Source of the DNA: Pseudomonas lundensis
GTDB lineage: Bacteria > Pseudomonadota > Gammaproteobacteria > Pseudomonadales > Pseudomonadaceae
Length of the DNA stretch: 63,557 nt
Assembly: GCF_002269125.1 (NCBI RefSeq)
Contig: NZ_NQKI01000029.1
Coordinates: 1 to 63,557, forward strand
Direction of reading: 5' to 3'
Both the position numbers and the translations under genes were made by a program. Positions 1-12,000 of the stretch are shown here, in pieces; the stretch's first letter is position 1, and every line of letters begins with the position of its first letter. The notes beneath the pieces are model-generated. The model was not told the DNA's origin and searched no databases. It saw nothing but the letters and a program-made list of their open reading frames with translations.

Positions 1-1
1 T

Positions 2-77
<76 letters not shown>

Positions 78-316
78 AAACAGTCAGTGTTTCGTGTTGC
101 TGTGTGGACGGGGCGCATATTAAGACTGGATCGGAAGGCTGTCAAACTTATTTTCAAAGTTTTTTAAAAAAAATGGTCGAGAGAACAACCACTTACCCTT
201 CCCACCCCGTAAATACGGGCCCCGCATACCAAACGCGCAGCCCCTGCCACAGGCCTCCATGGACCGCAGAGCGGTCCTGATACCGACCTGCGGCAACGAG
301 TGCACGTGAAAACCGA

Positions 317-1798
317 TCAACCGATTGCGTTGAACAGCTTTTCCCACTCTTTGTTTTCTTTCTTCGAAACACCGCCCAGCAGGTCCAGCGCCTGACGCAG
401 ACGGAAACGCGTCAAGTCAGGGCCCAGAATCTCCATGGCGTCCAGCACCGACACCGAGCTGGCCTGTCCGGTGATCGAGGCAAACATTAGCGGCATCGCA
501 TCGCGCAGCTTCAGCTCAAGGGCATCGACCACGGTTTGGATGCAACCGGTAATGGCGTTTTTTTCCCACTGCCGCAAGCTTTCGAGCTTCCACAGGATCA
601 GTTGCATCAGTTGACGCACTTGATCGCCGGACAGCTTTTTGTGCTCGAACAGTTTGGCATCCAGTTGCAAGGCACCCGAGAAGAAGAACCCGGCCAGCGG
701 CGCAATCTGACTGAACGTCTCGACCCGACCCTGTACCAGCGGTGCGATCTTCATCATGTACTCAGGGTTCAGTGCCCATTGCTGGACACGACTGGCGAAC
801 TCCTCCAGCGGCAAGTCACGCAACCATTGGCCATTGAGCCAGGAGAGTTTTTCAATATCGAAAATCGGACCACCGAGCGATACACGGGACAGGTCAAAAT
901 TGTCGACCATCTCTTGCAGCGAGAACTTCTCGCGCTCGTCAGGCATGGACCAGCCCATGCGCCCCAAATAGTTGAGCATCGCTTCAGGCATGAAACCCAT
1001 GCGCTCATAGAACGTGACCGACGTCGGGTTCTTGCGCTTGGACAGCTTGCTTTTGTCGGGGTTACGCAGCAGCGGCATGTAGCACAATTGCGGCTGTTCC
1101 CAGCCAAAGTACTCGTAGAGCAGGATCAGTTTCGGCGCCGATGGCAGCCATTCTTCACCGCGCAATACGTGGGTGATGCCCATTAAATGATCGTCGACCA
1201 CGTTGGCCAGGAAGTACGTCGGCAGGCCGTCGGTCTTCATCAGCACTTGCATGTCCATGCGGTCCCACGGGATCTCGACATCGCCACGCAGCAGGTCCGG
1301 CACCACGCACACGCCTTCGGTCGGCACTTTCATGCGGATCACGTGCGGCTCGCCCGCAGCCAGGCGCAGGGCGACTTCTTCCTTGGACAGCAACAGCGCA
1401 CGGCCGTCGTAGCGCGGGGTTTCGCCCCTGGCCATTTGCTCGGCGCGCATCTGGTCCAGCTCTTCTGCGGTGCAGAAACACGGAAACGCATGGCCCATGT
1501 CGACCAGTTGCTGGGTGTACTGCTTATAAATGTCGCTGCGCTCGCTCTGACGATACGGGCCGTGCGGACCGCCGACGTCGGGGCCTTCGCTCCAGGTGAT
1601 ACCGAGCCAGCGCAGGGCATCGTAAATCTGTTGTTCGGACTCGCGGGTCGAACGCAACTGGTCGGTGTCTTCGATCCGCAGGATGAACTCGCCGCCATGC
1701 TGCTTGGCGAAGCAGTAGTTGAACAAAGCGATGTAAGCGGTGCCGACGTGGGGGTCGCCGGTAGGCGATGGCGCGATGCGCGTGCGAACGGTGGTCAT
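317..1798 (-). CDS. gltX: Glutamyl-tRNA synthetase
   Basis: 493 aa, the usual length for bacterial GluRS. This class I aminoacyl-tRNA synthetase charges tRNA-Glu with glutamate in the cytoplasm. The protein opens MTTVRTRIAPSPTGDPHVGT, where PSPTGDPHVG carries the HIGH-type signature; the second ATP-binding signature KLSKR (KMSKS type) is about halfway along, in KSKLSKRKNPTS. The C-terminal third is the alpha-helical anticodon-binding region. The ATG at 1798 is the only start consistent with the conserved N-terminus. A tRNA-Ala gene follows downstream on the same strand. Nothing looks broken. Confidence 0.98.
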   Translation of the reverse strand: MTTVRTRIAPSPTGDPHVGTAYIALFNYCFAKQHGGEFILRIEDTDQLRSTRESEQQIYDALRWLGITWSEGPDVGGPHGPYRQSERSDIYKQYTQQLVDMGHAFPCFCTAEELDQMRAEQMARGETPRYDGRALLLSKEEVALRLAAGEPHVIRMKVPTEGVCVVPDLLRGDVEIPWDRMDMQVLMKTDGLPTYFLANVVDDHLMGITHVLRGEEWLPSAPKLILLYEYFGWEQPQLCYMPLLRNPDKSKLSKRKNPTSVTFYERMGFMPEAMLNYLGRMGWSMPDEREKFSLQEMVDNFDLSRVSLGGPIFDIEKLSWLNGQWLRDLPLEEFASRVQQWALNPEYMMKIAPLVQGRVETFSQIAPLAGFFFSGALQLDAKLFEHKKLSGDQVRQLMQLILWKLESLRQWEKNAITGCIQTVVDALELKLRDAMPLMFASITGQASSVSVLDAMEILGPDLTRFRLRQALDLLGGVSKKENKEWEKLFNAIG

Positions 1799-1974
1799 GG
1801 GCGGTCTCGAAGTAGAGATAAAACAAAGGGGCGAATGGTAACAGGCGGACCCCGCCTCGCTCCAGCTCAGGACTGACCGTCGGGGCAGATCACCACCCCG
1901 CCGCCCTGAAAATGCATGAAAGCCCTGCCGACGCGGGCACCCTCAGCCGGTTTCGGGCCAGGTGAGGATTGCGC

Positions 1975-2937
1975 TCAGTTCGCCAGCCGCTCATCCAGCC
2001 AACCCGCGACCCGCTGATGAATCCCTGCGACCTCTTCGAGCAAACCGCCCATGCGCATGAAGTCATGGGTCATGCCCGGTTCTTCCCACCTCACCACCTC
2101 ATTGCCCGCCTGCTCCAATTTGGTGGCGTAGGCCACCCCCTCGTCATGCAACGGATCAAAACCGGCCAGGTACACCAACGCCGGCGCCACGCCGCTGACA
2201 TCCGGGGCCAATAACGGTGACAGGCGCCAATCCTGCACATCCGCCGCTGTTCGGGTGTAGTGCCGGTAGAACCAGTCCATGGTGGCGGTTTCGAGCAGAT
2301 ACCCCTGCGCAAACCGCTGGTGGGATTCACGTTTGCAACTGCCGTCAGTGACCGGGTACAGCAGCACTTGCGCGCGCGGCACGATGGCCACCGTTTGCGG
2401 ATCATGCGCAGCCAGAATCGCGAGCACCGTGCTCAACGTGCCGCCCGCGCTATCACCTGCAAACGCTACGCGGGTGGCGTCCAGTCCATGACGGGCGCCC
2501 TCGCGCTGCAACCAGTTCACCGCATCGCAGGCATCATGCACCGCCGTGGGGAACACCCACTCCGGGGCCAACCGGTAATCCACAGCCAGCACCGCGAAGT
2601 GCCCGGCATTGGCCAACCGCCGACACAACCCGTCGTGGCTGTCCAGGCTGCCAATGACATAACCGCCACCGTGGAAGTAAACCACCACCGGCAGCGGCTC
2701 CGGCGCCCGCCGTGGCGCGCGATACAACCGCGCAGGCAGGCTGAATCCATCCCGGGCCGGGATCCGCAGGTCGTCACTGTCGATGCCCGGCAACGGCACG
2801 TCCAGCACCTCGGCACTCATTTCAAACTCCACCCTGGCCTGCGCCGGGCTCAGGTCATGCATGGCGCGGCTCTTGCCGGTCATGCGGCTTAACTCGGCCA
2901 GCTCCAAAAAGGCCTCCAGCTCAGGTACTACTGACAT
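1975..2937 (-). CDS. Alpha/beta-hydrolase of the hormone-sensitive-lipase family, last gene of the NRPS operon
   Basis: 320 aa from the ATG at 2937, which has AAGGA about 7 bases upstream; a longer GTG start at 3006 would add 23 residues of low complexity and is less likely. The oxyanion-hole motif HGGGYVIG (residues 89-96), the nucleophile elbow GDSAGG (Ser163), an acid in FDPLHDEG and a histidine in GMTHDF make a complete HSL-type (bacterial esterase family IV) catalytic triad. No signal peptide is seen, so it is probably cytoplasmic. It follows the NRPS genes on the same strand after 89 bases that contain a hairpin, so co-transcription is likely but may be attenuated. The substrate is unknown: editing of the synthetases or trimming of a pyoverdine precursor are guesses, and an unrelated carboxylesterase is equally possible. 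Confidence 0.85.
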   Translation of the reverse strand: MSVVPELEAFLELAELSRMTGKSRAMHDLSPAQARVEFEMSAEVLDVPLPGIDSDDLRIPARDGFSLPARLYRAPRRAPEPLPVVVYFHGGGYVIGSLDSHDGLCRRLANAGHFAVLAVDYRLAPEWVFPTAVHDACDAVNWLQREGARHGLDATRVAFAGDSAGGTLSTVLAILAAHDPQTVAIVPRAQVLLYPVTDGSCKRESHQRFAQGYLLETATMDWFYRHYTRTAADVQDWRLSPLLAPDVSGVAPALVYLAGFDPLHDEGVAYATKLEQAGNEVVRWEEPGMTHDFMRMGGLLEEVAGIHQRVAGWLDERLAN

Positions 2938-2956
2938 ACGTGTGTCCTTGCAAATA

Positions 2957-2981
2957 GCCTTCGGCTGTCGTAGCCGAAGGC
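2957..2981. repeat. Perfect 10-bp stem hairpin between the NRPS stop and the hydrolase start
   Basis: GCCTTCGGCT and AGCCGAAGGC pair perfectly around a 5-base loop. The hairpin sits in the 89 bases between the second NRPS gene and the hydrolase. No run of T follows on the minus strand, so it is not a textbook Rho-independent terminator. It could partly terminate, stabilise the mRNA end, or be a REP-like palindrome. Confidence 0.75.
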
Positions 2982-3026
2982 GGTGATCGTTAGCGCTGAA
3001 AGTCACCGCAGGTGCATGCCGTGCGG

Positions 3027-6000
3027 TTACACCCGCTCGGCCTGCCCTGCCAGTAATTGCTCCAGTCGGTTCAGCAATGCGGCTTGACGCAATAACGTGT
3101 AATGCCCGCCCTTGAGCACGCTATGACTGGCGCCTGCGCCAACTTGCGCCTCATGCACATGGCGCTCTTCGTCGCGTCCGGCTGCCCACCAGTGGTGCGC
3201 CTGAACCCGGGTTGCAGGCAACATCGGCTGTTGCAGGGCCAACGCCTTAAGACGCGCACCCACGGCGAAGATGTGACTCAGCTCCGCCGCGCCGAGCAGG
3301 CCGTGCCCGCCCAACCCCGGGTGCGGCTCGGCCAAAGCTGCGGCAATCACTTGCTCGGCGCTGCGCCCCTGCTCATCCATCAACCCGCACACTTGGCGCT
3401 CGGACAACCCCAGCACAAAGCGCAAGAAATCCTGCAAGTCTTCACGCCCGTCAGTGGCCTCGGCCGCGCCCGCCACATAGGTATCCACCAGCCCCGCAAA
3501 CGCCACCTGCTGACCTTGCGCTTCCAGGGTTTGCGCCACCAGCAGGGTCAATGCCCCGCCCAATGACCAACCCAGCAGGTAATACGGGCCGTCGGCCTGC
3601 TGCTCACGGATGCGCCCGGCATACGCCTGCGCCATGTTCTGCAACGAGGTGTCCTGCCACTCAGGGTCAAGCAACATGCGGCACTGCACGCCATACACGC
3701 TGCGGCGCCCGTCCAGTTGACGGGCCAGCGGCTCGTAGTCGAACACCGTGCCGAAACCTGCGTGCAGACAGAACAACGGGGGCACGTCACTGACGCGGCT
3801 ATTGAGCGCCAGCAGCGGGTCCGGCGCTTGGGCGATAGCCGCCGGTTCAACGCCACTGAGTTCGGCAATGCACGGCTTCTGCATCAGGTCGCGCAACTTC
3901 AAACTGAACCCCGGCAGCGACTGATTGCGCACCCGTGAAATCACTTTCAGCACATGCAGCGAATCACCGCCCAACTCAAAGAAGTTGTCGTCGATCCCAA
4001 CCTGCTCCAGCCCCAACACCTCCTGCCAGATCTGCACCAATGCCTGTTCCAGCGCATTGCGCGGCGCCCGGTAAGTGCCTTGGGCGACCTGCGGCTCCGG
4101 CAGGGCGCGGCGGTCCAGCTTGCCGTTGGCAGACAGCGGGAAACGCGCCATCTGCACGATATGGGTCGGCACCATGTAGTCCGGCAGTTGCGCCTGCAAT
4201 TGCGCTTTAAGGGCACGCTCCAGCAACGGGCCAGAGGCGACCACATAGCCCGCCAGCTGTTTGCCGGTCGCGCCCTCGACGACCTTGACGGCCGCATCCT
4301 GTACCCCTTCGCACTGACGCAGACACGCTTCGACTTCCCCCAACTCAATGCGGAAGCCGCGAATTTTCACCTGCTGGTCCAGACGCCCCAGGTAGTCGAT
4401 CAGGCCGCATTCGCGCTGGCGAACCCGGTCCCCGGTGCGGTACATGCGCCCACCTTTGGCATCGAACGGGTCCGGCACAAAGCGTTCGGCGCTCAACCCC
4501 GGTTGCCGGTGATAGCCACGGGCCAGGCATTCCCCACCCAGGTACAGTTCGCCGCTGACACCTGCGGGCAACGGGTTCAAGTCCGCGTCCAGCACATACA
4601 GACCGCGCCCGGCGACGCCACGGCCAATCGGCGCATAGGCCGCTTCACAGCAGTCCGTCATCTCGGCCCGCCACAACAGCGGGGTAACCACGGTTTCCGT
4701 CGGGCCATAGCCGTTAATCAGCCGTTGCGGGCGCAGGGCTCGCTTGACCAACTCGAAGCTGGCGTCCGGGACCGCGTCGCCGCCAAAGCAATAGGTGTGC
4801 ACCGGCGGCGGGTTGCCTTGGACCAAGGCGACCTCCGCCAGTTGTTGCAAGTAAGCGGGCGGAAAGCACGCCACCGTCACGCGCTGTTCGCGCAGTGCCA
4901 GCAGGGTCTGTTCAGGGGTCCACAGTTGATCGTCGCGGATCACCAGACTGCCACCGGCCAGCAACACGCTGAGCCAGCGCTCCTGCGCACCGTCAAAGGC
5001 GAAAGACATAAAGTGCAGCTCGCGGCTGTCCGGGTTGAGCCCATACGCGTCGATGATGCCCTGGCAGTGCCGCGCAATCGGCTGGCGTGCCACGGCCACG
5101 CCTTTGGGCTGGCCGGTGGAACCCGAGGTGTAGATCAGGTACGCCAAATGCCCGGCCAGTGATTCAACCGCCCGTGGCAACGGCGCCTGACCGCTCAATT
5201 GGTCGAGCAACAGACGCGGGGTGGCCGCACTGAACGCCACCCGCAGGTCCACATCGCTGTTGCACAGCAACAGGCTGGCCCCTGAATCGGCCAGCATGAA
5301 CGCCAGCCGCTCAGCCGGGTAGTCGAGATCCAGCGGCACGTACGCAGCGCCCGCCTTGAGCACCGCAAGGAAGGCCACAATCGTCTGCTCCGAACGCGGC
5401 AACGCAACCGCCACCAGCGTCTCTGGGCCAATGCCGCGCCCTTGCACGTGGGCCGCCAAGGCGTCGACCTGACGGTTCAGCGCGGCATACGTCAGTTCAC
5501 GCCCGTCGCAGATCAAAGCCACAGCGTGCGGCTGGCGCAACACCTGAGCCATGAACCCCTGCACCAGATCCGTCGCAGGCGCCTGCACCCGTGCCTGTTC
5601 GATCCGTGCCTGAGGTAAGCCAATGTCGCCGATCAGGCACTGTGCATCCTGCGGCAACTGCGCCAGCAGCCCTTCGAGCTGGGCGCGAATGGCCTCGACC
5701 TGCGGCGCCGTAAAGCGCTCGCGCAAGTACAGGTATTCCACCTCCAGCCCTTGGTCGGTGGCACTGACCATCACATCCATCGGGAAGTTGGTGACACCGC
5801 CGCTGCCGACTTCGGCAAACCTCAACTCACCGTCCTGCTCACCGCGCAGAGCGCGGTCCACCGGGTGGTTTTCAAACACGATGATGCTGTCGAACAGCCC
5901 TTGGCCGCCCTGCCCCGCCCAGCGCTGGATATCGGCCAGTGGCGTGTGCTCAAAATCCCGGATCGACAGGTTGTAATCCTGCAACTCGCGCAGCCAGTCG

Positions 6001-9000
6001 CCCAGCGTTTGTTGCGGATCGAGGGTCTGAATCACCGGCAAGGTATTGATGAACAGGCCCAGCATGTCCTGTGCGCCTGGCAACTGGATGGGACGCCCCG
6101 CTACCGTGGCGCCGAATGCCACACTGCGCTGCCCGGTATGGCGCTGCAACAGCAGCAGCCAGGCCGCTTGAACCAACGTGTTCAGTGTCACCCGTTGTTG
6201 AGTGGCAAACCCGTGCAGACGTCGGGTCGCATCGCTGTCCAGGTAGCTATAAAGCACCCCGTGACCGCTGCCGTCGCTGTTGACCGCATTGGCCAGAATC
6301 GTTGGCGTTTGCAGCCCATCAAGGCGTTCGCGCCAGAATCCTTCGGCCACCGACGCATCTTGCTGCGCCAGCCAGTGGATGTAATCGGCATAGCGCCCGG
6401 TCAGCGCTGGCAGGGCCTGATGGGCATACAGGCGCAGCATCTCGCCGAGCAGGCGTGACGCGCTCCAGCCGTCCAGCAGCAAGTGGTGGTAGGTCCAGAT
6501 CATCTGGTGACGGTTATCGCCCAGACGCACCAGGGTGAAACGCATCAACGGTGGGCTGCTGAGGTCGAATCCGCGGGCCTGATCGTCCGCTGCCAAGGCC
6601 TGCAATGCGGCCTCGGGGGCGGTGTGTTCACGCCAGTCAAGTTCCGCAATTGGCACCTGCACGTGCTGATACACCGCTTGCAGCGGGTCCGCCAGGCCGT
6701 CGCGCCAGAGGAACGCCGCACGCAACACCTCATGGCGCTCCAGCAAGGTGCCCCAGGCGGCGCGAAAGCGGTCGACCTGCAACCCTTCGACCGCCACGCT
6801 GAGCTGATTGACGTACAGGTTCAGCTCGGGCGATTCGATGCAGTGGAACAACATGCCCTGCTGCATCGGTGACAGCGGATACAGGTCGTCCAGCCCGTTG
6901 CGGGCCACCGGCACGGTGGGCGGGGCTTGAGCAAAGGGCACCGTGTCCAGGGCCTGCGTGACCCGCGGTGTTGCCGCCACGGCCCGTTGTGCCAGCGCAC
7001 GAATGGTTTGCGCCTCGAACAAGTGTTTCGGGGTGAATGCCAACCCCAGCGCGCCCGCGCGGCTCACGGCCTGCAGCGAGATGATCGAGTCGCCCCCCAG
7101 TTCGAAAAAGTTTTCAGTCACACCCACGGCGTCCAGCCCCAGCACGTCTTGCCAGACAACTGCCAGCAGCGACTCTGCCGGGGTGGCTGGCAAGACCCGC
7201 TCCGCAACCTGACGGCAGGCCTCGGGCGCCGGTAGCGCCTGACGGTCAAGCTTGCCGTTAGGGGTCAAAGGCAACGCGGCCAGGCACATCAAATGCGCCG
7301 GCATCATGTGCGCCGGTAAGCGGGTGCGCAGGTGCGTCATCAGCGCCTCGCGCAACCCGGCTTCATCGGCCAGCGGGTCGCGGGCCACGATATAACCGGC
7401 CAACTGACGGCTGAGCGGGCCTTCGCGGTCCACCACAAAGGCTTCGCGCACACCATCGTGCTCCAGCAGGCACGCTTCGATCTCTCCCAACTCAATGCGG
7501 AAACCCCGGATTTTCACCTGCTGGTCGATACGGCCCAGGTACTCGACCACCCCGTCTTCGCGCAGCCGCGCCAGATCACCACTGCGGTACAGGCGCGCGC
7601 CTGCCACGAACGGGTCAGGCACAAACCGTTCCGCCGTCAGGTCAGGCCGCTGGTGGTAGCCGCGAGCAATGCCCTCGCCGCCCAGGTACAGCTCGCCCGC
7701 CACGCCCACGGGCAGTGGCTGCAATTGACTGTCGAGCACGTAAGCACTGCGCTGCCCCACCGGACGGCCGATGGGCAGGAACGCAGAGTCAAACTGCGTG
7801 CCGGGGTACGCGCACCAGATCAGCGGCGTGATCACAGTTTCTGTCGGGCCATAGCCGTTGATGATGCGCGGCGGTTGCAACACCCGCTGCACTTCATCGA
7901 AGGCGTGTTTGGGCATGCCTTCACCGCCCACGGTGTAGGAGCGGATTGGTAAGGCGCGCCCGGCTTCGCCCATGTAGTCGGTCATTTGCAGCAAGTAGCT
8001 TGGGGTGAAGCAGGCAATGGTGATGCCGTGCCGCTCAATCTCCTCGCAGGTGCGCTGCACACTCCACAGCTCATCGTCACGGGGCATCAACGCCGAGCCG
8101 AAGACCAGCGGGGTCAGCCAGCGCTCGTGAGCACCGTCGAAGCTGATGGAAGCAAATTGCAACTCGCGGTCTTGCGGGGTCATGCCGTACAGCGCGCCGA
8201 TCGACAGGCAATGCATGGCCAGCGGGCCATGGGCGACACTGACACCCTTCGGGCGCCCGGTGGAACCCGAGGTGTAAATCAGGTACGCAAGGTTCTGCGC
8301 GTCGGTCAGGTTGCGCAGGTCAGTGCCCGGCAAATGTGCCACGGCCTCACGGTCCAGTTCCAGCACCGGCAACCCTTCGACCTGCGGCATTTGCTGGCGC
8401 AGCCACGACTGGGTCAACAGCAGGGCAATGCCGCTGTCCTGCATCAAATAGCCCAGGCGCTCGGCCGGGTACGCCGGGTCCAGCGGCACGTAAACGCCCC
8501 CGGCCTTGAGAATCGCCAGAAGGCCGATAATCATCTGTGGCGACCGCTCGACAGCCAGCCCTACGCGCACTTCCGGGCCGACGCCCAGCTCGCGCAAGCG
8601 ATGGGCCAAGCGGTTGGCACGTTGATTGAGGTCGTAATAGCTGAAGGTGGTGTCGGCAGCTATCAGCGCCGTGGCCTCGGGGCGAATCGCAGCCTGCGCT
8701 TCGATCAACTGGTGCACACAGTGCCCGGTCTGCGGCTCGGGTGCCGGGTTCCAGTCATGCAGCAACTGCTGGCGCTCCCCCTCGCTCAACAATGGCAATT
8801 CACCCAGGCGGGCCTGCGGGGCGGCCACCATGGCGTTCAACAGGCAGGCCAAATGCTGGCTCATGCGCGCAATCACCGAGGGCGAAAAGTGGCTGAGCAG
8901 GTAACTCCAGGTCAGGCTCAAGTGCCCTTCACTCACCGCCGCCAGCGTCAGCGGGTAATTGGTGCGCTCATGGTTGTCCGGCAGCGAGAAGCGCAATCCA

Positions 9001-12000
9001 TCCGGGGCGCCCTGTTGAAGAGCCTCGGCGATCGGGAAGTTTTCGAACACCAGCAAGCTGTCGAACAGCGGTTCGCCCGCACGTCCGGCCCAGCGCTGCA
9101 CATCACTCAGCGCGGTGAATTCGTGCTCACGCAATTCAAGGTTGTGCGCCTGCAGGCGGCCCAGCCATTGCGCCACGCTTTCGGCGGCCTGCGGCTGGCT
9201 GATCACCGGCAAGGTATTGATGAACAACCCCAGTTGCTGTTCGGCACCCGGCAGGTCAACCGGGCGCCCCGCGACCGTGGCGCCGAACGCGACAGTCTGC
9301 TGGCCGCTGTAACGCTGTAGCAACAACGCCCACGCGCCCTGGACCAGCGTGTTGAGGGTAATGGCATGGTGGCGGGCAAACGCGGTAAACGCCGCACTGC
9401 TCGTCGCGTCGAAGACCTGGCGATGGTCCGCGTATTCACCTGCCGGTTCCGAGGCCGTGTACGCCACGCTCTGAGCCAGCAAGGTCGGGCTTTCCAGACC
9501 GGCCAATTGAGTGCGCCAGAACGCCTCATCGGCCACCGCATCCTGCCCTTGCAACCAACCGATGTAATCCGCAAAACGCCCGTGATGGCTCGCCACTGCT
9601 TGCCCGGCGTAGCGCTGCAAGACCTCGCCCAACAACAGCGCATTGCTCCAGCCATCGAGCAGCAGGTGGTGATGGGTGTAAATCAGTTGCTGACGTTGCT
9701 CATCGAGCCGCACCAGCGCCAGCCGCAGCAACGGCGGTTGCGCCGGGTCGAACTGCAAACGCTCGCTGCGTGCCAGCAGGTGCAACTCGGCAGCCTGATC
9801 GGCGCGCCCGCGCCAGTCCAGCACGGTCAAGGGCAGCTCCAGCGTGCGCTGCACCACTTGCACCGGTTGTGCCGCACCCGGCGGCCAATGGAAGCCGCTG
9901 CGCAGAATCGGGTGTGCATCCAGCGTCGCCTGCCACGCCTGACCCAGACGCGTCGCGTCCAGCCCCGTAACCTCGACGCTGAGCTGGTTGACATACGCGC
10001 CCGCCAGCGGCTCGTACACACTGTGAAACAGCAACCCGCGCTGCATGGGCGACAGCGGATAAACATCCTCGATCTGCCGCGCGGCCACCGGCAATTGATC
10101 CAGTTGTGCCTGGTTCAGGTCAGCCAGCGGGAAATCGGCCGGGGTCACGCCACTGTGGAGCGGGTCGATGCAGTGTGCCACCAGCGCGTGTAGGTTCGCT
10201 TCGATGGCCTCTGCCAGCGCCTGAATATCCGCCTTGTCGAAGCATTCTTGACTGAAGCTCAGGTCCAGCTTCAGCGCCCCGCCAAACACCTGACCGTCCA
10301 CCGACAACCAGTTGGCCAAGGGCGAGTCCGGGCTCTGCGCCGCGCCGCTGGCCTGACGGGCGGGCACGAACAGGGCGTCGTCGCTGAAGCTCTGGTCGAA
10401 CTGCCCCAGGTAGTTGAACGTGACCCGTGGGGTCGGCAGGGCCGCAAGGCGAGCCTGCACCTCGGCTGGCCCCTGGTAGCGCAACAGGCCAAACCCCAGC
10501 CCTTTGCCGGGAATCTCGCGCAGTTGTTGCTTGATGGCTTTGATCGACGTCGCCAGGTCCGGGGTCGGGGTCAACTTGACCGGGAACAGGCTGGTGAACC
10601 AGCCCACGGTGCGGGTCAGGTCGATGGCGTCAAACAAGTCCTCACGACCATGGCCTTCCAGTTGAATCAACGCATTGGCGTCGCCGGTCCAGTCGCACAG
10701 GGCGCGAGCCAGCGCGGTGAGCAACAGGTCATTGACCTGCGTGCGGTACGCCGCCGGCGCCTGTTGCAGCAATTGGCGCGTGCGTTCGCGGTCCAGCCCC
10801 AGGCTGACCACCTGCCGGTGACGTACGGCCTGGCTGGCCTGCGGGCGGGCGTTGGGCAACACAGCGCAGGCATCTTGCAAGTGCTGTTGCCACCCGTTGC
10901 ATTCAGCCGTCAACGCCTCGCTTGTGGCGTAGGCGCCGAGCTGGTTCGCCCAGTCTTGCAAAGCGCCGGTTTTCTCAGGCAACGGCTGATCGGCATACGC
11001 CGCTTGCAGGTCTTCAAGCAAAATCCGCCACGACACACCGTCCACCACCAGGTGATGAATCACCAACAGCAAACGTTGCCCGCCGCCTTCATGGTCGATC
11101 AACACCGCACGCAACAGCGGGCCGTCATGCAACGACAAACTGCGCTGGGCTTCGTCGCACAACCCTTGCAACGCCTCCTCGCTCTGCACCTGCGCGGTCC
11201 ACAGCAGATCGGTGGCGGCCGCGCTGTCGAGCGGCACATAACGTGCCGTCCATTGCCCATCGGTCTGACGAAATTGCAGGCGCAGCGCATCGTGATGCGC
11301 CAACACCCGCTGCACAGCGGTCTGCAAACGCAGCAGGTCCAGGGGCTCGCGCACCTCCAGCAACACCGACTGGTTCCAGTGCTGTGGCTGAACGGTCTGG
11401 TTCTCGAAAAACCAGTGTTGCACCGGGGTCAAGGTTTGCCTGCCCACAACCGGCCCTTGGGCACAGTGCACCACCACCTGCTCACTGACCACCGCCGCCA
11501 ACGCCTGCAAGGTCGGCTGTTGGAACAGGTCGCGCGGCTGCAAACGCAGCCCGGCACGTCGGGCCCGGCTCACAACCTGAATTGAGATGATCGAGTCGCC
11601 GCCCAACGTAAAGAAGTTGTCCTGGCGGCCGACCTGTTCGACCCCCAGCACCTGCTGCCAGATCGCAGCCAGTTGGCGCTCGTTGTCACTGCGCGGCGCT
11701 TCAAAAACGCGCTGACTGACGCTCACCTGAGGCGCAGGCAGCAACGTGCGATCCAACTTGCCGTTAGGGCTTAACGGCATCCGCTCAATCAGCAGCAGGT
11801 GGGTAGGCACCATGTAGTCAGGCAGGCTCTTGAGCAAGCGCTCCCTCAAGACGTCGCACCAAGGACCTTGCGCTTGAACGTCGTGTGCCAATGGCGCATC
11901 GGTCGGCACCAGGTACGCCACCAACTGATTGTCCAGCGCCAGCACCACGGCTTCCTGTACCTGCGGGAGTTCTTGCAGGCGCGCTTCGACCTCCCCCAAC

